Shown: positions 34,020-47,097 of the stretch, piece by piece
Position numbering within the stretch: position 1 is the stretch's first letter
How the letters are laid out: each line of letters begins with the position of its first letter
Assembly (NCBI GenBank): GCA_029449235.1
Contig: JANATG010000007.1
Location: 1,612,001 to 1,676,000 of the forward strand
Source: Linnemannia schmuckeri
Lineage: Eukaryota; Mortierellomycota; Mortierellomycetes; Mortierellales; Mortierellaceae
Length of the DNA stretch: 64,000 nt
Direction: 5' to 3'
Translations under genes and position numbers: made by a program
The notes under the pieces: generated by a model
The model's input: the letters and a program-made list of their open reading frames with translations, nothing else
What the model was told of the DNA's origin: nothing
Databases searched by the model: none

Positions 34020-37000
34020 CTAGATCTGGGTTGCCTGTTCACTCTCAACATTGCGTAACTCTTCCACCACTTCCACCACTTCCTCTTCCTCCTGCTCCTC
34101 TTGCTGCAGTTCCTCTTCCTCTTCTTCCTCTCCTTCTTCTTTCTCGTCATCGGCCTCACCAACTCCTGTGATTTCGACAATAGACCCGTCCATGGGTCCT
34201 ATTGACGACTCCATAAACGACATGAACGAATCGGATCCAGATGCAAAGACAGATGCGCTGAGCGAGAAGGGCGAGATACGCTCGGATGATGCTGACGCAG
34301 AAAACTCTTCGGCCAGCGAGAGATGTTGTTGCTGCGCTCTATCAGAATTGGACTGACTATCCTTCTCTTCTGCCTTCTCCGCCACCGCCTTGGCCAGTTG
34401 TTCAGCCAACGATCCTGCGCCGACCAAAGAGTAGCCCAAGGTCTCGATTTCCGCCTGGTCCTCTTGTTTCCGTGAAGAAGTTGACGAGTTAAATGCAACA
34501 ACGGGTAAACTTGACGATCCAGAAGCATGCTCATTATCGTCGTCGTTTTCACGAAGATGGCGACGACGTCCCAAAACATCCTTGAGTTCGTGGACCATTT
34601 TGGAGTTGTCATAGACACGTTCCTTCTTGGCCTCTTCCTGTTCCCGCAACAGCTTTTGATGTGCTATCCTCTCCGCACGCGTCATCTTGGCGGTTGTAGA
34701 TCCATCGGCAGCAAACTCAAATCTCCGCGATGATGAAGGTCCAGACTCTGTAGAAGCCTCCCAGGTCTCTTCCCGCTTGGCAGCGAGAGCCATAAGCCGT
34801 TGCTGATCCTCCAAGGTCTCCATCGAGTCTACCACTGGTCCACCATGTCCTGTTGATTCTCCCAATGTATCCAGTCCAAGTCCGTGTCCTCCGCCTTGCG
34901 AATCGCTCAGTGCAGAAGGTGAATCTGATCCTTGAGCGGGAACAGTCGTGAGGGGTTCAAAAACGTGGTTGAGAGCTGTTTTTCCGAGTTGCCATTCCGA
35001 TGCCATCATGCCGATATCTTGGCTGATCGAGTCGTATTGTAGTTCCAGTAATCGCCGTTTTTCAGTGTCTACAGGGTCTACAATAGAAGACGAACGAAAT
35101 TATTTAGCAATCTGCGAGCATATGCGATCAAAGTGAACAAGACGCTGTGGAGCTGCTCCGCTATTTACCTTGACGAACGGTTTCCTTGATGTCCTCATTG
35201 CAGATATACAGTTTTGCCTGGACGCCACGAACGTGCTGTTCCAGGAGCGCGAGTCGTTGAACAAAGGGCTGTAGTTGCTTATCCCGAGACGAGCTGTTGT
35301 TGCCTTGGGTATCAATCCGAGGCAGGGTATCTAACAAAACAATCAAAATAAATCGTATTAGGTCGCGTGCCATCATGAACGTTGATATTAACTGCAACAC
35401 ACTGGTACGAGCCTCATCCCGAAAGTGAAGCTGCTTCTGACTTACATAGTTCGGTATCCAGCACTTTGCTCAGCTCAGCAACCACAGATTCAATTCCTTG
35501 GAGGCCCTCTTGGAGGACATCACGTACAACAGACCAGTTCCGATCGTAGTCCTTGAGAGCATGGTGCAGTCCCTGACGCCCCTTCCTACTCTTGCGGCGA
35601 ATCGATAACAGTTCACAAAGAAACTCCCGTCGGAATCCATGCATCTTTTGAAAGTTCTTTCGTAAGCGTTCCAGTGAGGTCATTTCGGGAGAAGAAGCGG
35701 TCGGAGAAGAGCCACCGGCATCAGCATTCGAGTATATGCTGGATCGAGGTGAAACCATGGAGAGCGATCCTGAATCCGAATCCTCTCCTTCAGAGGCAGA
35801 CCAGGAGGTGTGGTGGCGTCGAGAAGGTCGTCTTCCAAAGGCCAGGAATCGTTGTTGTTCGGCATTAATCAGTGGGCTGTTGAGGCTGGGTTCGTGATAG
35901 CTTGAAGGTCGGCTCCGGTTTGATCCTCCTGTCATGGTGCGACTACGGCGTTTCGAGGTAGAATGCTGTCGGGCATGGTGAGTGTAGTGCGAGGGTAGAG
36001 GCATATGGGCATCCGAAGTAGGTGAGGCGGTCAGGGTCAGGGAATCGTTGGCAAGGTGGTTGCTGTTGGCAGATTGGGTCTGGATAGATAGATTGGCAAG
36101 GCGGTTATCAAGCGGGCTGGATGAAGTAAAGGTACCAGTGATGTGAGCTCCTCCACCTCCAGTTCCGTCCAGGTAACCAGGAGAGTTGGGTCGAGATGAG
36201 GGTGTTATGTTGTACATGTCCAGCAAGGTGCTTAGGCGTTTGTGATCAATATGGGACTGCAGGGTTTCGGTTGATTTCTGGAACAGTGCGCCGCTCTTGA
36301 GAAGGGCCGCAACCAACTGCGCCCGGACCATGTTACAACGTCGCGTCTTTGATGCCTGCTCGATCCGAGAGATGGGTGCAAGTGGGGTCGATAGACGATA
36401 GCCTCTGGAAACCAGTTCTATCTCCTGAATGACCATGATTGCGCGATTGACTTTGACATCGAGAGATTGACATTCATTAACGAGCAACTGAAGCGATCGA
36501 AGGGCCTGGTTCTGGGTGGTTTGAAGCTTGCGGCGGTGCTGTTATGCAAATATCAAATGAGAGTGATGGGACGCCATCGTTAGTCATTCATAATGCAGCA
36601 GTAAGGTTGCGATAGAGAAAAGAGCAGAGAGAATGGGGCTATAGAGGATGTTGGCAAAAAAGTCGTTGTAGAGAAACCTGGGTAGATTTGCATGTAGACA
36701 TACTAAGACACGGAGCATCCATGCGGACGATATGATGGTGAGGGTGATGGCAGCTGCGCGGCTCAAAAGTGTTTTGAGAACAGGTATTCGTCCGACCCGT
36801 GTACGAGCAAGCACCGATCGGGCAATGAGTGTTGCAAGCGTGCCGAAGCCGAGGAGGTAGCCGAATCGACCAGGACTGAAATTGGCGGCGTATTCGATCG
36901 TGATGGGCGTATCTGTGCGACGACCCCGCTCGTGCGTGTGCAAGGTCGCAGCCTTGTTGAGGAAAGGGGATGTACAAATAAAGTATTTGAATCGCTCTTC

Positions 37001-37579
37001 AAACTCGGCATCCTCTGTGTCCGAAGCCGAAGGTGAGAACGTATGCTAATAGACATGATTTAAGCAAGGAAGGATAATCGGACAGGGTGCCAACCGGCCG
37101 ATATGACAACAACAACAGGTGTGAGCAACGATGCTTGGTAAAAAAAACAAAACAAAGGTCGAGGGCACATGAAAAAGGAGCTAAGGGCAATTGAGCAGAG
37201 GAAAGGGAACAGCAACCACGGGAGCAGATGGGTTGTGCAGGAAATAAACGGATCCGCAACATACCGTCAAGTATTCGATCAGATGGGTCAGCATGCCGAC
37301 GGCGTTGTGGGCCATCCGCTTGCCGACTGAGTCAGGTTTCGGGCCTGGCTCGTGAATAGGGACTGGTGAATGTTGTAGGTCAGGCCCATGCTGTTCCTCT
37401 TGAATGTCTATAGAAAGTTTGTGTGTTTCGTATAGAAAGAGGAAAGAGGTCGAGGTTAAGTTTCAGAGATGGGCGAATCGATCGACTTCGGAGATCCCGT
37501 TTTGGTGAAGGCACGCGGTGCAAGTACCTTGCAAGTACTGGGCTAGAGGCGAGTCCTCGTAGACCACAATGTCGGCCAT
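34020..37579 (-). CDS. Vezatin/Inp2-like membrane protein with putative myosin-binding region
   Basis: Exons: 37579..37528, 37407..37265, 37045..about 36611, 36538..35446, 35330..35169, 35077..34020; about 980 aa. The N-terminus MADIVVYEDSPLAQYLQ is followed by a conserved hydrophilic stretch, then FERF-like EEERFKYF variants (EFEERFKYFICTSPFL) and two or three hydrophobic segments (FGYLLGFGTLATLIARSVL; ITLTIISSAWMLRVLVCL; NILYSPILSALFSIATLLL). After the membrane part comes HRRKLQTTQNQALRSLQ and VNRAIMVIQEIELVSRGYRL, matching the vezatin/Inp2 myosin-binding motif. A Ser-rich region, a second coiled-coil zone (LRKNFQKMHGFRREFL) and an acidic poly-Glu tail follow. Fungal Inp2 links peroxisomes to myosin V; whether this protein does is inference. 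The exon 3/4 junction has no GT donor: a GC donor after 36611 keeps phase 0, otherwise the frame meets a stop at about 36584. Confidence 0.75.
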
Positions 37580-38798
37580 CGGTTGAAGAGGGCCAAGAAG
37601 GTGGTTGTTCTTCTGGTGGTGGAAGGGCCCAGGAGTAAGAAGGTGAGCGACCCTTCAATAGCTAGCGGGTAGAGCCAACGCTGGGAGGAGGGACTGAGTG
37701 GAGAGTGGGAGTGTGAAATGTGGTCCGAGTGAAAAGAGGCGTTTGGTGATGGCGAGGTCCAGAAGGTGGGTTAGGTGCTGGGTCGTGCAGTTGGAGGAAA
37801 GCTAGAGAAGGCTGGAGTTGCTGGTATATTTGGTATGGAGCGAGTTGTTGCTGGACGTGAAAATAAAAAGGGGAGGAGGGTATTCAAGGGCAACGTCCAC
37901 CGACACGATCGAAAGGAAGACGAAGCTATGGAAAGAAAGGGGGCGGTGTTAAAAGGGGAAAGGCTATGGGTGGGAGAGTGTTGCTACCAAGAGGTCAGTG
38001 AATGGGTGAATGAGGTGCAAGGTTGGTCTAAAGTGAATTGAAGTGGATTGGAGGAGTGGGAGGTGGGCAGGGCAAGAAAAGGGGAATCAGCCGTGTGAGT
38101 GTTATTTGAATGAATGTAGGTGGAGAATGAAGAATCGAGAATCGAGAATGAGAGGAAGCACAAGAAGAAGGTTGAAGGGAAAAGGTTGAAGGGAAAGGAG
38201 GAGGATGTTGACCAGTTACAGGGAATACAATATAAATAAAGTCAATGGCCGATGCGATACTGGAATGAAAGCAAAGAATAAAGAAGAAAGACAAAAAAAA
38301 AAAGTCCTTCTGCCCCTCTCTCTATTCACTTCTCTTTCTTCTTGTTGTTCCGTTCCTAGGATCCCGTCATACCCTATTCTTTTCTTTCACGCTTCTTCCC
38401 CTGTATGAGGTTACAGGCAGGCGATGCTTAGCGGAAATGTTTGCTATGCGAGACTACTGATCAACTGATGGGATCAGTCGATTGGCACCGATTCGTTTCG
38501 CCCTCTTCGTCTCACTCACTCACTCACTACACTGATCGCTGCCTATTCTTGTTCTGTACCTGAAATTCTTTTTCTGGTAGGCAATTTTGTCAAAGGGGGA
38601 CTCACGATCGACGAACAGAAGGACTAAAAAATACAAAATACGATATCTGGCATTTATATTATTATAATTTTCACGCCCCTCTCAATTGAGAGCATTCATC
38701 TGTTCTTGTTCATGTTATTTCCTGTTGATATCTGCAGCAGTCGTATGGGTACCTGTATCTGCAGTTGTAGATACAGGACCTACAATCGACTTGTCACC

Positions 38799-38842
38799 AA
38801 AAAAAAAAAAAAAAAAAAAAAAATAAAATAAAATAAAATAAA
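38799..38842. repeat. Poly(A) run followed by (TAAAA)n
   Basis: About 25 A residues grading into four TAAAA units. Simple repeat with no flanking element recognised. Confidence 0.95.
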
Positions 38843-39248
38843 GGACTCTTACCATGGTCATGTCTTCTCGAATAAAAGGAAGAAAAAGACGGCTTGGCAC
38901 TAAAAGAGTTTACTTTGGGGCACTAATAACAACAATAACGTTCTTATCATCCAATCATCGTCTACAAACGGACTTTACTCCCACATTATATAACCGGCTG
39001 CCAGCCTGACCGGAATTAATCCAACATGCCAAAAAAGCACGGTTCATCGTCCCATTTATGCAGGTGATACAAAGTGAGTAAGTCGATATCCTGGCTCCCA
39101 CTCACCCATCCTCTATCTCTCTGGGGCCATGGTCTTGGCGATACACCAAATAAACAACACTCTCAATTGAATCTTGGCTGACTGCACTTTGACACACTAT
39201 TCACTTTAACAGAAGGGTCTGCGATATAACATTACTTCTTGACTAAAC

Positions 39249-39274
39249 AAAAAAAAAAAAAAAAAAAAAAAAAA
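39249..39274. repeat. Poly(A) run
   Basis: 26 consecutive A residues on the plus strand in intergenic DNA. Confidence 0.95.
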
Positions 39275-42150
39275 CTTTAAGAAACTGCCCCTCTGTTTAA
39301 CTTGGAGAGAATGGGTTGGTGAAGTAGTTGTGTGGCACATGCCGGAGGAATCGAGGGAAATCGAGAGCCAAAGGTCGAGGAAAGAGAAGGGCACGATCCT
39401 CTGACGACTGACTTTTTATTTTGGGCTAAGAGGGGTCCTCCGCCCCTCCAAAAGTATCAAAAGCACATGGAATGGTTGTACACGCACTCTTTCATTCTGC
39501 CCCTCACACTTGTTCAACAGCTTTACTGAAATAAATCTGAGAGCAAATTTTTTTCTCCATTCTCTTTTGCGGTCCGAACCATGAACCATTATCACACATC
39601 AAGCAGGGTCAACATCGTCCTCTCCTGTAAGCCACACGCACAGTTGTCAATAGCTTACGATTAATATTCAGCTGACGAATATATGCGTGCATGTCTCTCT
39701 TGATAGCCTCGACAGGGAGTAAGACGGGGATGTATAAAGGCGACGGATTCAATTGCCAAGAAAGAATAGAAAATAACACAAGTGTCCGTGATCGAAAATA
39801 AATATGCAAAGACCCTTCTCTGGAACGGACACAACTCTGAACCGACTAAAAAATTGCAATCACCGGCAAAGCTCCTGACTGGGTCAAGTCGAGAGCCACA
39901 ACATTGAGCAGTTAGTTCATGGATCGTAAACGTTTTTTTATGTCAGCTTGATTTGTAAAGGTACACCCCCCAAGATACATAGCTAGACGTGGAGTGGAAT
40001 AGAAAGCAAAGATAGCCTTCTATAGCATGTATATGTGGAGAACCGAGGACCTATTCAGCGTGGCTGTGCAAAGTCCAAAAGCGCTTAAATCACTTAGTTC
40101 AAAAGGCCTTCCTGCAGGAAACTTCTCCAGCACACAGTATGGTCGAACTAAACCACTTTCTTTCTTCTGCAGCAGATGTCACCATGCATGACCAAGGGTT
40201 CTTCAAGCATGCATCAACATACATAAGAGAGAACCTCGAATGAATCTATGTTTCTACACGCGTATGCAGTCATTAAATGGTTTCGCTTCTTTGTTTATTT
40301 TCTTTTTTGTTTGTTTCTTTGGGATCTTCTTGGTGCAGCCACGCGTCATGAACACGGAGAACGAAAAAGCAATAATTGCCTCATATCCCACACGTCAGTG
40401 TAATAAACAAGGGTCCAATCATGGCATGTCATCCAAGAGTCTCCTCTTTCCTCCTCCATCCCCTCCCCTCATTCTCTCCTCTCGCTCCTTCTCTCCCTTT
40501 TTTTCACAGACGCCTTCTCTTCCTCTCCTCTCGTAGTCTCTCACTTCTTGTCTATTCTCACTTTCTCTCTTTCTCTTATTATCTTTCGCTTTTCTCCGTA
40601 ATATCAAGGGTCGCAAAGTAACCAGTCGACGCCGATACGAGCTAAAACGGGACCATCAGGAGATGGGTCAGAAATTAAAAAGGGTAATAGGTTTGCATGC
40701 TTTTTCGTCTTTTCTGTGTCCCCACTCCCCTTTTTCTGGGCAGGGTACCAACAAAAAGAAACAAATGCTAAGCGCACCTCATGGCACACCTGTTTGTCCG
40801 TCTACCCATCCTCAGCCTATCTCATCCCATTACGCGCTTCTCCTTGTATTACATCCCTTTTCTCTCGCAATCTCTCTCTCCGTCTCTCTGTTTCTCTCGC
40901 GCGCGTCTTTCCTTCCACTCTGTCATGTACCGAGTGCCACGCCACACCCTTGCTCTCAATTGGCAGCTCACTTTTTTTTCTCCACACACCTCACTCACCC
41001 CTTACATCGTGACATCGACAATCTCTCTTAGCATACCACCAATGCTCTCTTCATGGCTCCTGTTTGACCTTCTGAGGCCCCTTCCTCTAATGCCTATCCG
41101 CACCCTCTTCCCTTTTGTTGGCTACATACCATTGACATTGACATGCACCTTGCTTTGCCAATGAATTCAAATGTGTGCAAGTGCTGCCCCTTCTCGCCTA
41201 ACACCATTTTGAGCGCCCAAGGATGTGCATTTTTTTTCCATTGATATGAAGTGAAATAAGTAGTGAATGAATGTTCTTTCTGGTCGACTCCTTGGAAAAA
41301 GCGCGCCTTTTTCTTCTTCTCCTGCATCTCTCCCTTTCTGTTTCCTCTTTATCTCACTGTGCGTTATGAACCTTGGTTCTGTTCTTTAGGAACAAATAAC
41401 TAAGAAGGCGGCAAAGACAAAGAGTGTAACGACGAAGGGTTCTCAAGGGAAGATAATATTTTTCTATTATGGAGGAACGACCTCCTCTACTGTGCACCAC
41501 AAAGATGATTATCGTCACTTTCGCTGCCTATTCCTTCCTACTCCCTTGAATACCGTGTCTCTCCCTTCCTCCTCCTCTTTCTCCCTCCTCTTCGCTCAAT
41601 TCACCCTTACACATACAAACAAAGGGATCAGAAAGAAAAGAACCAAACAGTTGTTTTTTGTTCTGTCTCCTGTCAAAATGTTCCACTTTTCCATCCTCCA
41701 TAGAAACAAACAAAAAAACTGATGTTCGTCAGGAGGCAGGAGGAGGAAGCACACGAAGTAGAGGGGGAGGAAAGGTTATACCTGCGTGTGCAGCCCTCCT
41801 TTCTTCTTGATCGCAGGCTATTGTCGATGTTGAAATGGAACCATGTTTTCAGAGGGAGAGAGGAAGAAGGAAACAAGAGTGAAAGATATAGACAAAGAGA
41901 AGAAGGGCGACGAAAACGTGATATTGAGAGTGACAAGAAGAGGAGGCGATGATGCCCCATTCCATTCTTTCCCAGGAACACGCAGGGCAGCTTTGCGGCC
42001 TGTCGACCGCCTCTCCAAATGGAGACGATATGCGAAGCACCCTTCTCTTTCCTCCGGTCCCTTTTTTTTCGTGCCCATTGTTTCTTCTTTTCTTTTGTCA
42101 TTTTACATCCCTTTGTCAGTCAGTGACCCTTCTGCAAGAGAGTGTTGGTC

Positions 42151-42227
42151 CTCTCCTCCTCCTCCTCCTCCTCCTCCTCCTCTTCTTCTTCTTCTTCTTC
42201 TTCTTCTTCTTCTTCTTCTTCTTCTTC
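42151..42227. repeat. Compound (TCC)n(TCT)n microsatellite
   Basis: About ten CTC/TCC units run directly into about fifteen TTC/TCT units on the plus strand, in the region upstream of the MYB gene. Purine/pyrimidine asymmetry over more than 70 nt could allow triplex (H-DNA) formation; this is inference. Confidence 0.95.
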
Positions 42228-42877
42228 CCTCTTTACCCTCTCCGCCTTTTTTCGCTTCCCTTTTCTACGACACACTTCATTCTTTCTTCCTTCCATTTTG
42301 GCTTGTCCCACGCGTTCTTCATCTTCTCCCACTTTTCCCGTTGTTGCTGTTTTATCATTGGAGTAGTTGTCAGTAGTGTTGTTGCAAACATTTCCACAAC
42401 GGAAGCAAATAATACTTGAACCGATTAACAGTAACAGACCAGCCTAAAAATAAAAAAAAAAAAAAAAAAAAAAAACTTATTTTGTGGCTCGCGTCCTTTT
42501 CGTTTTTATATTTCGAATATAAATACCGAACCCTTTTTTTCTTTTTTTTTCCTTCTTTTCTCCTTTCACCACCCTCTTGGATAGAAGCCAGCTCAGCTCC
42601 ATCCTCGCTCCTCGCTCCTCTCCTCCTCTCGTCCCTTCCTTCTTCACTCTCTGTCCTACTTTCTTTCATCGCAGGACAGTCAGCTCAATCAACCACCACC
42701 ACCACCATCGCCAACCTCTCACTATTATCCCCACTTTCTACTTCTGCCACCGCTCCATCCTCTTCTTCCTTTCTTTCAAGCTTTCTATCTTTCTTTTCTT
42801 CTCCTTCCTCTCTTTCTTTATTTACCTTTTTCTTCTTCCTCTTTGCCTTCTTCCTTCATCCCCTGAACTGATCGACC

Positions 42878-45800
42878 ATGAAGACACGCGCAGCACTGCC
42901 TCCGTTGAACACCTGTCACCACTCTATGGAGCACTCCATGGAGAGGATGACCTTTAACTCGCCCAACCCTTCTTCAGCCGCCTCAGCCGCCTCCATGGCA
43001 TCCATCCAAGGCAACGGCTATCCTCATCTTCACCCTTTTGCCTTCACCTCTGCCACCGTGCACGCTCACCCCCAGCCCACCTACAACGACGGTCCCTGGC
43101 AGCGCCATGAAGTAAGAAAACAGTAACAACAGTAGCAGCAGCAACAAACAAACACAAATAACCTTTGATTTTCCAATCCCATCTCAAACAACATTCCTCT
43201 CAGCGCAATATTTTTTTGCCTTCCCGCCACCTGCCCTTCACCCTGAGATTTTCTTTCTCAAACCTCATCAATCAGTCTTTGTCTCTCCCTCTCCCGATCC
43301 ATCTCTCCCTCCTTTTCCTTTCTCCTATCTTTTCTTTTGTGTTCTCCTGGGAACGTGCTATTGTGTTTGTTCTCTTGCTCCCTACCCTACGCGAAGGGGA
43401 TGACGCACTAACCGCCTCCATAGGCGCGCGTGTGCCGTAATCGTTTACTTCCTCTTTCCCTAATCCATAACCCCATGTAACCCTAAAAAAAATTGGCAAA
43501 TGGTCCTTTCTAAGCATGCGGTGTAATGGTGTTCTCCTGTTTCTCCCTAACTCCCTACCTCCCCCCACCTTTTCCACATTCTCTTTGGGCTAATTTAAAG
43601 GGGAGCGATCCCCTTTTTCATCCCACGCTCTGATTGTGAAAAAATTATAGTTTTTTGTTATTTTTGGGCCTTTTTTTTTTGTGATGACGATTGGGTACTG
43701 ATGGAACACCGTGAACTGATCAATCCCCCCTCCCAAAAAAAAAACGCACGGTCCAACGCGTTTCGCGTTTTACTTTTTTGATCACCATTGTTTTGTCTAA
43801 TAGGATCATCTATTGAACGAGGCTGTCAATACCTACGGTACAAAGTCGTGGAAGTCCGTCGCTGACTATGCCTTCCCCGACGGATCCAGAGACCGTAACG
43901 AGTGCATGCATCGATGGAGAGCCCTCTCTTCCATTCGGCCTCGTCAGGTCAAAGGTCCCTGGACTGATGAGGTAAATTCATAAATACATACATCCTCTCC
44001 TTCTCTCCTTCTCCTTCTCTTCATTCCCTTCTTCCTCCCTCACCTTGCACGTCGATCATCACACCTACAGTACACAGGAACAGTTACGGTGACAGAGGGG
44101 CCAAGAATGTTAATCAGGCGTTCTATTTTTATCTTTTTCTTTTCTTTTCTTTGTTTTTAACTTGCTAACGAGTAGGAGGACAGAAAGCTCCGTGAGCTGG
44201 TAAACGAGTACGGCCCTGAGAAGTGGGTCTTCATTGCCTCTAGGATCGGATCTCGAACCGGAAAGCAATGCCGCGAGAGATGGCACAACCACCTCGACCC
44301 TCTGAGTAAGCCATCTATCTTTGAGTGTGGTTGCATGTTTGTTTATTGGTTCTTCATCTCTCCTTCACTTTTTTGTGCAGCAAATGAATGGCAAAAAAAA
44401 CCGTTGGGTCCTTGCCATTAACATGCATGATCTCGCTTTTTGTTTCCATCCTCCCTCCCTTTCCTGGTTACCTCCCTCTCCCCTCCCTCCTTCTCTTTCT
44501 CTCTTTTCTCTCTCACCCCACCTTTTGCACTCGCTTGCATCTCAAAAAACCCCTCCATCTAACGTGTCTGTGAATGCAGTCAACAAGGCCCCTTTTACTC
44601 ATGAGGAAGACATGCGTATCCTAGAGCTCTACAGCCAGCTTGGATCCAAGTGGGCCGAGATGGCGAAGCATATGCCCGGACGACCCGACAACGCAATCAA
44701 GAACCATTTCAACACTACCATGCAACGCAAGAAGCGCCGTATGAGTATGCCCATCATTCATCCCGGGTACCCCTATCACCATAACCAGATCCATCCTGCT
44801 CTACGTCATCACAGCAACAATAACAATAATAATTGTCAGCAATTCATGCCTTCTGCGGTCTCTGGATTTAGAGACGGTCCTAGTACTGCTGCTGCTGCTG
44901 TTGGTGGTGGTGTTTCTCAATCTACATCGGCCACTGCCTCGCCTTCACCGACATCCTCGGCCTCACCCTTGGGACCAAGCATGTCGATGCCTGGAGGAAA
45001 TGGACCTTTCCACAACATGCCCAATGCAATGGCCCGGTTCATGCCCTACGAACGTCGCCACTCCCTGCCCATCTCTAGTATCTTGGCCCCTTCCTCGTCG
45101 TCGTCCTCCAGCTCCTTCTCCTCCCATTTTTCATCGTCCCACAATAACAACAACAACAACAACAACGGCAGCTTGATTCTCCCCTCGCCCCCAAAAACTC
45201 CCGATGTCACTCGTCGCAAGAGCACACTCTCGTCCTGGTGCATCACCCCACCTGCTGGTCGAACCCAATTTGGGAGCAATGCAATGCAAACCCTTTACAC
45301 TTCTTCAGCCTCTTCGTCATCGATCTCCTCTACATCCTCGTCATCGTCGTTGGGTGGCTCTCCTACCACTAACAACATGACTCTGCCTGGCATTGCATCC
45401 TTCGTGCATGCTTCAGAGCACCACCAACAGCAATCGTCTGCACCTTCGCTAGCGCCTTTGTTCAGGCATCGGAACGGCTCCCTCCCTTCCCTTCACCCCT
45501 TGGACCCTCCCAACTCTGTTATGAAGAGAAGCGCGTCCAATCCTTCAACCTCTACGATCTACCACCAGCGGTCCTCATTTGGCGGTAGTTTCACTCCCTC
45601 AAGCTCAGCCTCATCCTTGGCAACCTCCCCTCCCCCTCTGCTGCCCAGCTCGTACCTCTCGCAACAAAAGATGTCCCCCCCTTCGTCCGTCATTCCTTCC
45701 GTCCACCGTATCCGGGCAGGCGTCGACAGTGACAGCGACCGCGCCATGAAAAGCGAACCTAGCCAAGAGCGCTTCCAGCACCTGCACCATCCTCACCGTA

Positions 45801-46096
45801 GCCACGGCCATAGCCACACCGAGTACCGTCAGCGCCGCTATAACCATACCGACGAAGAAGACGAAGATATGCTCTCCTCCGACCAAGAATCGATCGGTCT
45901 AACCGAGGACGAAGACCTTGACGAGAGAGATCTTGATGACCTTGATGCGGATGACAAGGACGATGAAGACGACGAGGACGAAGAGGAAGAAGTGGAGATG
46001 GCCTCTGGAATTGCCCATCGCCCCGGTCGTCAAATCTACAATCACTCAAACGTCAATGTCATGTCGATCGATAACCTCGTTGGACCCTCTGCCTAG
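42878..46096 (+). CDS. Three-repeat MYB transcription factor
   Basis: Four exons: 42878..43111, 43804..43971, 44176..44305, 44580..46096; 2049 nt, 682 aa. Three tandem MYB repeats span about residues 72-225: R1 (DGPWQRHEDHLLNEAV...SWKSVADYAF...CMHRWRAL), R2 (VKGPWTDEEDRKLRELV...KWVFIASRI...QCRERWHNHL) and R3 (NKAPFTHEEDMRILELY...KWAEMAKHM...AIKNHFNTTM). R1 has a short insertion (FPDGSRDRN), and R3 starts with Phe in place of the first Trp. A basic segment RKKRR follows R3 and could be a nuclear signal. The remaining ~450 residues are Ser/Pro/Asn/His-rich, with an acidic tail of Asp/Glu runs near the C-terminus. The layout recalls c-Myb or fungal Bas1-type factors; target genes are unknown. 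Intron 1 is 692 nt. Confidence 0.9.
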
Positions 46097-47097
46097 GTGC
46101 AACGCGTCCGCTTTTTATTGTTATTTTATGTGATGACTGTGCTGTTTTTCTCTTTTCTTCTTTTCAATGAGTGATGTCTTCCTCTTCCTTTCTTTCTCTT
46201 CTGTACATTTTCACACCGCTTTAACGAACACCCTCTTTCCACCACCTCCTCCTCATCTATCGCTCTTCCATCTCGATATCGTTATGCACCCACGTATCTC
46301 TCACTCATGCCGCTCTTTTACCTCAACTTCTTCAGTACATATCACGCATCCTCCCCACTTTCCTGTGTTTTTTTCAGCTACGTTTCTGTTCTGTCCTAGT
46401 TTTTGTTTTTATTGATTCAATTCATGAGCATTTATTTCCATTTCCATCCCCATTCCCTACCCCCTTCTCGCACTGTAGAAACTTCCATAGCCATGCCAAT
46501 TATAGACTTTCATTTAGATGCACACTCATATTCATGACAAATTTCATGCACTAAAAAAAAAAAAAAGAACGGGCCAATGTAGAGCGCTTTTTTTTTCCCC
46601 TCCCCCCTCACATATTATCCACGTATCATGTTCTTCATTCTGTACGATACCCTTTGCCTTCCATCCATTAAAGACGATTTTTTTTTTCTATATCTCGTAT
46701 CTCTTTTTGAGAACAATGGTATATTTTGAGAACAAGTTAAGCACATGAATAAAAGTGTATGAATGGGTGAGCAAAGATGAGATTATTAATTTCGTGAAAA
46801 GAGAGGAAACGTGTAAAAAGAAAAAAGAACGTGAAGGAAAAGGGGAATAGTCATAGAAAGTAACATGAAAGCAAAACAGTACACTAGCAAAATGGTAGGG
46901 GGAAAAAAGAAAAAAGAAAAAAGAAAAAAGAAAAAAGAAAAAAGAAAAAAACAAAAACGATGAAAAAAGATAACGACAAGAGAGAGAAAGCAGAGAAAGA
47001 AAAGTAAAAGAAAAGAATGGTCAACTCTAGAATTCAACCCGTGCGCCTTGCAAGGAAAAAAAAAATAGAAAAAGAAAAAAAGGTGACATGGCTACTA
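46097..47097. other. 3' intergenic region between convergent MYB and LEUNIG-like genes
   Basis: About 1 kb of AT-rich and pyrimidine-rich DNA holding the 3' ends of both genes, with a (GAAAAAA)n repeat. No gene seen. Confidence 0.6.
46902..46951. repeat. (GAAAAAA)n minisatellite-like repeat
   Basis: About seven 7-nt units in tandem, in the 3' flank of the LEUNIG-like gene. Confidence 0.95.

Larger units (their letters stand above)
37580..42877. other. Long intergenic region upstream of the vezatin-like and MYB genes
   Basis: About 5.3 kb between divergent starts. It holds A-tracts (38799-38842, 39249-39274, 42446-42475), polypyrimidine stretches on the plus strand from about 40430 to 42870, and a CTC/CTT microsatellite. 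The many open frames are Ser/Leu/Phe/Pro-rich by-products of pyrimidine bias. The size and the pyrimidine-rich 3' part suggest a large regulatory region and long leader for the MYB gene; no gene could be supported. Confidence 0.6.

Noticed and set aside
42120..42419. Poly-Ser/poly-Leu open frames upstream of the MYB gene
   Set aside because: Translations of the TCC/TCT microsatellite in different frames.
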